From the NCBI GenBank assembly GCA_028708155.1, contig JAQVZN010000014.1, forward strand, positions 1 to 10,668: DNA of 10,668 bases, read 5' to 3'. The first letter of the stretch is position 1, and each line of letters starts with the position of its first letter. Source of the DNA: Minisyncoccota bacterium (GTDB taxonomy: Bacteria; Patescibacteriota; Minisyncoccia; Minisyncoccales; Minisyncoccaceae). Shown piece by piece: positions 7,748 to 10,668 of this stretch. Both the position numbers and the translations under genes were made by a program. The notes beneath the pieces are model-generated. The model was not told the DNA's origin, did no database searches, and saw only the letters and a program-made list of their open reading frames with translations.

Positions 7748-8910
7748 TATTCATCAATTTTTCTATATTTTGGATTTATTCTTGCTTTTGTAGTATTGTA
7801 TTCAATGAAATCTTTTATTCCAGTTTCGAGCTCAATAGTATTATTAAGTTTTTGTGCCGCAAAATAAATTTTATTTTTTGGAAGATTCTTAAAGTCCGTT
7901 TCGTGATATCCCCAGTCCGTCAATATTTCATCATTATGTTTCCATTCAGAAGATTCTTCTTTCATTAAAGTTTTTAAAAGTAAAACGGCATCTGTTTCTT
8001 TATTATTTTTGGATATTTCAATGTTTTTATTTGCAAATTTCAACACACCTCTTTGCTTGTCAAAGCTTTCAATCATCTTATCGGGATTATTTTTTTTATA
8101 TTTTGCATTAATTTCTTTAATTAAACTATCTTTTATAATGATATTAACATTTAAATGTATTCTTGTTTTTTGGTCAAAGAATGTTTCATCCGATTGTTTT
8201 TCTGTCCAAAAATCCAAGACATCTAAATAACCCAACTTTTCAAGTGCATAAACTGTTTGGAGGATGCAAAAATCGGGATTTCTTTTGGAAAATCCATCTC
8301 TATCAATTTCTTCTTGGATAATAAAATTGTTTCCATATAGGTTAATTTTATTATTCTCTTCAATTCGATTTATAAAAATATGTTTTTGAGACTCAAAACG
8401 ATAATAATTTTTATCGTTTATAGTTAATTTATCGTCAATGAAAGTATTTATATAATTGCCTATTTCGTTTTCAAAAATATTTTTTATTTTTTCGTTTAAT
8501 TCGTACTCTTTTAAGCAAAAGAGCATATTACCATAAACTTCATACCATACCCAAGATAAATCAGCAGCATCTTCAATTTTTATGGTTTTATTGGACTGGA
8601 TTTTTTCTAAAATTTTTAAAATATTGTTTTGTTCTTTTTTGGGCTTATCTTGTAATTCTTCGTTAATATTTTTATTATCTCTTTTAATAAAATACTTATT
8701 AATATATATGGGAATTCCCGCAACTTGTGCCGTCATAAATATTCGACTAAAAACACTATACTTTTCTTCAATGCCGAGCATAAGTTTATAAAGATTAAAA
8801 CTTTCTACTTTTTTATTTACTTCTTTCTTTTCAGTAATGAGTTTTATAAATTTAGTAAAAGTATAAAATTCTTGGTCAGTAAGATGTTTGTTGATGTCTT
8901 CGATTATCAT
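7747..8910 (-). CDS. Hypothetical protein with predicted winged-helix segments
   Basis: This 387-residue protein has no family I can name. The N-terminal part (1-160) is mostly helical, with MTAQVAGIPIYINKYF at 59-74 as its most apolar stretch, but no signal peptide or clear membrane span. The segment 212-234 (DFCILQTVYALEKLGYLDVL) reads like a helix-helix-wing unit. The C-terminal third (about 288-382) has the layout of a DNA-binding winged helix: short strands (GVLKFANKNIEIS), helices around DAVLLLKTLM, an E-W-HNDEIL helix, KIYFAAQKLNNTIE, and the ending INPKYR. A similar C-terminal layout is, from memory, common in hypothetical proteins of Candidate Phyla Radiation bacteria. It is divergent from the TIGR04255 cassette and upstream of rep, so a regulatory role for either is a reasonable inference. 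No Shine-Dalgarno sequence precedes the ATG; the end is TAG. Confidence 0.85.
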   Translation of the reverse strand: MIIEDINKHLTDQEFYTFTKFIKLITEKKEVNKKVESFNLYKLMLGIEEKYSVFSRIFMTAQVAGIPIYINKYFIKRDNKNINEELQDKPKKEQNNILKILEKIQSNKTIKIEDAADLSWVWYEVYGNMLFCLKEYELNEKIKNIFENEIGNYINTFIDDKLTINDKNYYRFESQKHIFINRIEENNKINLYGNNFIIQEEIDRDGFSKRNPDFCILQTVYALEKLGYLDVLDFWTEKQSDETFFDQKTRIHLNVNIIIKDSLIKEINAKYKKNNPDKMIESFDKQRGVLKFANKNIEISKNNKETDAVLLLKTLMKEESSEWKHNDEILTDWGYHETDFKNLPKNKIYFAAQKLNNTIELETGIKDFIEYNTTKARINPKYRKIDE

Positions 8911-8946
8911 ATCTTTACAATACTTTACTTTCTGATATTATTCAAT

Positions 8947-8975
8947 ATTATATAATATATCTTTAAAAGTGAATT
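8947..8975 (-). promoter_or_regulatory. Tentative promoter of the 387-residue gene
   Basis: A perfect TATAAT lies on the minus strand at 8952-8947, about 36 nt before the ATG at 8910. No good -35 box sits at the right distance (AATTCA at 8975-8970 with a 17-bp spacer is poor). The surrounding alternating A/T sequence can give such a box by chance. A second possibility is TTGAAT with TATTGT closer to the gene. Confidence 0.3.
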
Positions 8976-8980
8976 CTAAC

Positions 8981-9009
8981 TTGAAAATAATATGATTTTA
9001 TTAGATAAT
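8981..9009 (+). promoter_or_regulatory. Sigma-70-type promoter of the TIGR04255 cassette
   Basis: TTGAAA (8981-8986), a 17-bp spacer and GATAAT (9004-9009) match the consensus at 5 of 6 positions in each box. Transcription would start near 9016, giving a leader of about 19 nt before the ATG at 9035. The AAGAG at 9016-9020 is too far from the ATG to be a normal ribosome binding site. The promoter lies back to back with the start region of the 387-residue gene. Confidence 0.7.
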
Positions 9010-9034
9010 AGGATTAAGAGTTAATTTTATAAAT

Positions 9035-9763
9035 ATGGCACCAAAAAAACAGGAAAATAATATCTTTAAAAAAGCTATTTTTAGAATAGATTGTCGTGAA
9101 ATTGATTTATCTCAAATCAAAGCTTTTTCCGATTCAATAAAGGAAGAATTTCCTTTTTCTGAAAAAAAAGAAGAAAAAATTTTAAGCATAGATATTAATA
9201 CTCAGAATTTTCAACAGGATAATGTAGTGCCTATTTGGAAAATCAGTAATAAATTAAATACAAAAATAATTACGATTACTCCTACTTCCTTATCTATTGA
9301 ATATTTAAAATATAAAAATTTTAATGAATTATTATTAGATATTAGTAAAGCAGAAAATTTTCTTAAAGATTCTGGAGTAAAAACTGTAACAAAGGTAGGC
9401 TTAAGACAGATTAATGAAATAAAAAATACAAAAAAAGATTTTTTAAATTGGGGTGAATATATTGAAGATTCTTTTATAGAAAATCTTAATTTTATTGATT
9501 CTAAAAATAAGAAAATTGCGAGAGCAATGAGTCAAATAATTTTTAAGGATGAAATTGGAAATATAAATCTTAATTATGGTATTTGGAATTCTAATTTTCC
9601 GAATGAAATAATCGAAAAAATATTTGTTCTTGATATTGATGTTCGTTCTCAATTTCCTATATCAATAGATGAATTGGATATAGAGTTAATTAAAAGTTAC
9701 AATGAAAAAATAAGAGAAATACTTGACTTAACAGTAAAAGAAGCATTAAAAGGTGTTATTTAA
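9035..9763 (+). CDS. TIGR04255-family protein
   Basis: This 242-residue protein fits the sporadically distributed TIGR04255 family, whose function is not established. The diagnostic piece is KVGLRQINEI (120-129), the counterpart of the family's R-x-G-L-R-Y-I-N motif. It is followed by VLDIDVR (198-204) and a C-terminal helix SYNEKIREILDLTVKEAL (221-238) that corresponds to the usual final helix. Gln replaces the common Tyr in the central motif (LRQIN). No signal peptide or membrane span is visible, so it should be cytoplasmic. It is the first gene of a three-gene cassette and has its own good promoter; the next gene follows after 10 nt. The family is often seen in accessory regions, and the restriction genes nearby make a defence role conceivable, but nothing in the sequence shows it. 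Confidence 0.8.
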   Translation: MAPKKQENNIFKKAIFRIDCREIDLSQIKAFSDSIKEEFPFSEKKEEKILSIDINTQNFQQDNVVPIWKISNKLNTKIITITPTSLSIEYLKYKNFNELLLDISKAENFLKDSGVKTVTKVGLRQINEIKNTKKDFLNWGEYIEDSFIENLNFIDSKNKKIARAMSQIIFKDEIGNINLNYGIWNSNFPNEIIEKIFVLDIDVRSQFPISIDELDIELIKSYNEKIREILDLTVKEALKGVI

Positions 9764-9773
9764 TATAAGCTAT

Positions 9774-9944
9774 ATGCACAAGAAAAATAATTATATTTAT
9801 TATTCGTATTATGGTTCTGAATCTCATCAAAAAGATGATACTGAAATAGACTATTTAGATAAAGAAGGGGATTTTGATGTATTTAAAGATATGTATCCTA
9901 AAAAAAGAATGAAAATTGAAGAGGTTGAATATGTTCGAAAGTAA
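9774..9944 (+). CDS. Small tyrosine-rich acidic protein, unknown function
   Basis: The 56-residue product starts MHKKNNYIYYSYYGSESHQK, with a cluster of five Tyr in residues 7-13, continues with an acidic middle (DDTEIDYLDKEGDFDVF, 21-37) and ends in a basic/acidic tail. An upstream in-frame GTG at 9753 would overlap the previous gene and add seven residues; I prefer the ATG because it leaves a normal 10-nt gap. No family is recognised and there is no signal peptide or membrane span. Its position between two co-directional genes, with a 14-nt overlap into the next, supports a real gene of the same operon, perhaps a small partner of one neighbour. Hence moderate confidence. Confidence 0.68.
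   Translation: MHKKNNYIYYSYYGSESHQKDDTEIDYLDKEGDFDVFKDMYPKKRMKIEEVEYVRK
9918..9924 (+). promoter_or_regulatory. Strong Shine-Dalgarno deciding the start at 9931
   Basis: GAAGAGG lies 6 nt before ATG 9931, inside the end of the preceding small gene. It stands out because most other starts in the window lack such a site, and it sets the start over the in-frame TTG at 9916. Confidence 0.75.
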
Positions 9945-10482
9945 CATAAAGGCGCAGTATAGATTCAGAGAAAGGGTTGAGAGGTTACATCAAGGAGATA
10001 TTTTTAAAGATATAAAAATTAGTATGGGGCAAGAGGGAAAAAAATTTTTATCTTTTGAGATACCTTATGCCATTATAATAAGTCAAGAATGTGATTTAGA
10101 ACATAGTGAAGAAAACAATGAGTTGTTATCAATTTTAATATGCCCAGCCTTTTTTTATGAGGATTTTCTTGCAGAAAATAGTCATTTTAACACGAAAGGA
10201 ATGCGAAAAAAACTTGAGAAAAATGATGAAATGAAAAGATATCATTACCTTAAAGGGGATTCTAATTTTTCAACCCCAGAACTTATGATTGATTTCAAAC
10301 AGTATTTAACAGTTCCTAAAAAATTTATTTTTAATAGAGATGAAGAAAGTTTATATGTCGCAAGTTTGAATGAAATTTTTAGAGAACATTTTTCTCAAAG
10401 ATTTGCTAATTACTTATCAAGAATTGGATTGCCCGAGATTGATTTTTGCACAGAAGACTTAACAAGCATCAAGAATATATAA
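9931..10482 (+). CDS. Conserved-looking hypothetical protein with SQECDLE motif
   Basis: The ATG at 9931 is chosen because GAAGAGG (9918-9924) precedes it by 6 nt, the best ribosome binding site in the window; a TTG at 9916 would lie within that site. The 183-residue product has a hydrophobic strand ending in a Cys motif, YAIIISQECDLE (46-57), then LLSILICPAF (65-74), MIDFKQYLTVPKKFI (119-133) and a C-terminal RFANYLSRIGLPEI (157-170). The combination of a Q-x-CDL strand, a D-F plus V-P segment and a final R-x-GLP helix recurs in accessory-region proteins as I recall them, but I cannot name the family or its activity. Cys54 and Asp55 are the obvious residues to suspect. No export signal is visible. 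Its start overlaps the small upstream gene by 14 nt, so the cassette is probably translated as a coupled unit. Confidence 0.85.
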   Translation: MFESNIKAQYRFRERVERLHQGDIFKDIKISMGQEGKKFLSFEIPYAIIISQECDLEHSEENNELLSILICPAFFYEDFLAENSHFNTKGMRKKLEKNDEMKRYHYLKGDSNFSTPELMIDFKQYLTVPKKFIFNRDEESLYVASLNEIFREHFSQRFANYLSRIGLPEIDFCTEDLTSIKNI

Positions 10483-10496
10483 AAACCCTTTGCTTT

Positions 10497-10510
10497 GAGA
10501 AAGTTTTCTC
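10497..10510. repeat. Short inverted repeat after the cassette
   Basis: GAGAAA and TTTCTC are perfect 6-bp inverted copies with a 2-nt centre, 14 nt after the TAA at 10480-10482. No T-run follows, so it is at best a weak transcript end for the TIGR04255 cassette. A pairing loop of 2 nt would force the stem to open by a base pair. Confidence 0.3.
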
Positions 10511-10530
10511 CAATTAATAGTTCGGAATTT

Positions 10531-10588
10531 GTTCACGATGGACAGCCAAGTTGAGCGCTATGCGAGACGCGTCGAGATACTCTAGAAG
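10531..10588. other. GC-rich island of unclear origin (possible junction)
   Basis: By count, 31 of these 58 bases are G or C (about 53%), roughly twice the level of the rest of the window. The block contains CGAGACGCGTCGAG and a 15-codon ATG-to-TAG frame at 10539 that is too short to call. I see no tRNA features such as a GTTCGAATCC T-arm. It may be a remnant of other DNA, an attachment-site region, or the start of a GC-richer gene that runs off the right edge. Confidence 0.55.
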
Positions 10589-10599
10589 TAATGATTTTA

Positions 10600-10627
10600 T
10601 TGAAAGACAATATCTGCTAGTTATTAT
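10600..10627 (+). promoter_or_regulatory. Possible promoter near the right edge
   Basis: TTGAAA (10600-10605), a 16-bp spacer and TATTAT (10622-10627) resemble a sigma-70 promoter, each box one mismatch from consensus. It would serve a gene beginning at 10641. The AT-rich background lowers the weight of this match. Confidence 0.35.
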
Positions 10628-10640
10628 TTTGATAATAAAT

Positions 10641-10668
10641 ATGCACAAAGAGTTTGAATTAATAAAAA
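10641..10668 (+). CDS. Possible gene start cut by the right edge
   Basis: ATG at 10641 opens a frame (MHKEFELIK) that reaches the end of the window, 13 nt after a promoter-like -10 box. The same frame is open further upstream to an ATG at 10560, which would add MRDASRYSRS and an apolar segment (YLLVIILII); that longer start lies inside the GC-rich island. Nine codons cannot identify a product, and no Shine-Dalgarno sequence is present. Confidence 0.3.

Noticed and set aside
7706..10494. Nine-base match CCCTTTGCT on the minus strand at 7714-7706 and plus strand at 10486-10494 as att or origin repeats
   Set aside because: The identity stops at 9 bp on both sides and the copies are inverted and internal; chance is a sufficient explanation.
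10531..10600. tRNA or other known RNA gene in the GC-rich block
   Set aside because: No T-arm consensus, no CCA end and no cloverleaf-compatible stems could be found by eye on either strand.

Overview
The window is very AT-rich (roughly a quarter G+C by eye), has tightly packed genes, few Shine-Dalgarno sequences, and ordinary stop codons. There are no in-frame TGA codons inside the long genes, so UGA is not reassigned. It looks like a mobile or accessory region of a small-genome, AT-rich bacterium. A Candidate Phyla Radiation (Patescibacteria) host or a similar lineage is my best guess. That guess rests on gene style (phage G2P-like Rep, large serine recombinase, winged-helix hypothetical protein) and not on a marker gene.

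Left part (minus strand, 7673 down to 1): a small leader ORF overlaps a phage/plasmid replication initiator of the gene II (G2P) type. Next comes a four-gene operon: a 60-residue excisionase-like HTH protein, a complete Type III modification methyltransferase (Mod), a complete Type III restriction subunit (Res) and a large serine recombinase that runs off the left edge of the window. The operon genes are separated by 1 nt and 2 nt and then overlap by ATGA, and a very good promoter (TTGATA-17-TATAAT) sits just in front of the HTH gene. Rep, recombinase and excisionase-like protein together suggest an integrative, rolling-circle-type element that carries a Type III restriction-modification system as cargo or as an addiction module.

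Middle (7674-9034): a 9-bp hairpin followed by a U-run and a separate 10-bp inverted repeat lie between the upstream 387-residue gene and the leader ORF/rep. They could be a terminator/attenuator, and the second repeat could be part of a replication origin. The 387-residue protein is unidentified but has features of a DNA-binding protein with winged-helix segments. It is divergent from the right-hand genes across a 124-bp intergenic region with a clear rightward promoter.

Right part (plus strand, 9035-10482): a compact three-gene cassette encodes a TIGR04255-family protein, a 56-residue tyrosine-rich acidic protein and a 183-residue protein with a SQECDLE motif. Functions are unknown; the setting beside a restriction system makes an antiviral or stress role possible but unproven. 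After it, 10483-10668 is non-coding apart from a possible gene start at the right edge. It contains a sharply GC-richer block (10531-10588) that looks foreign to its surroundings and may mark a junction.
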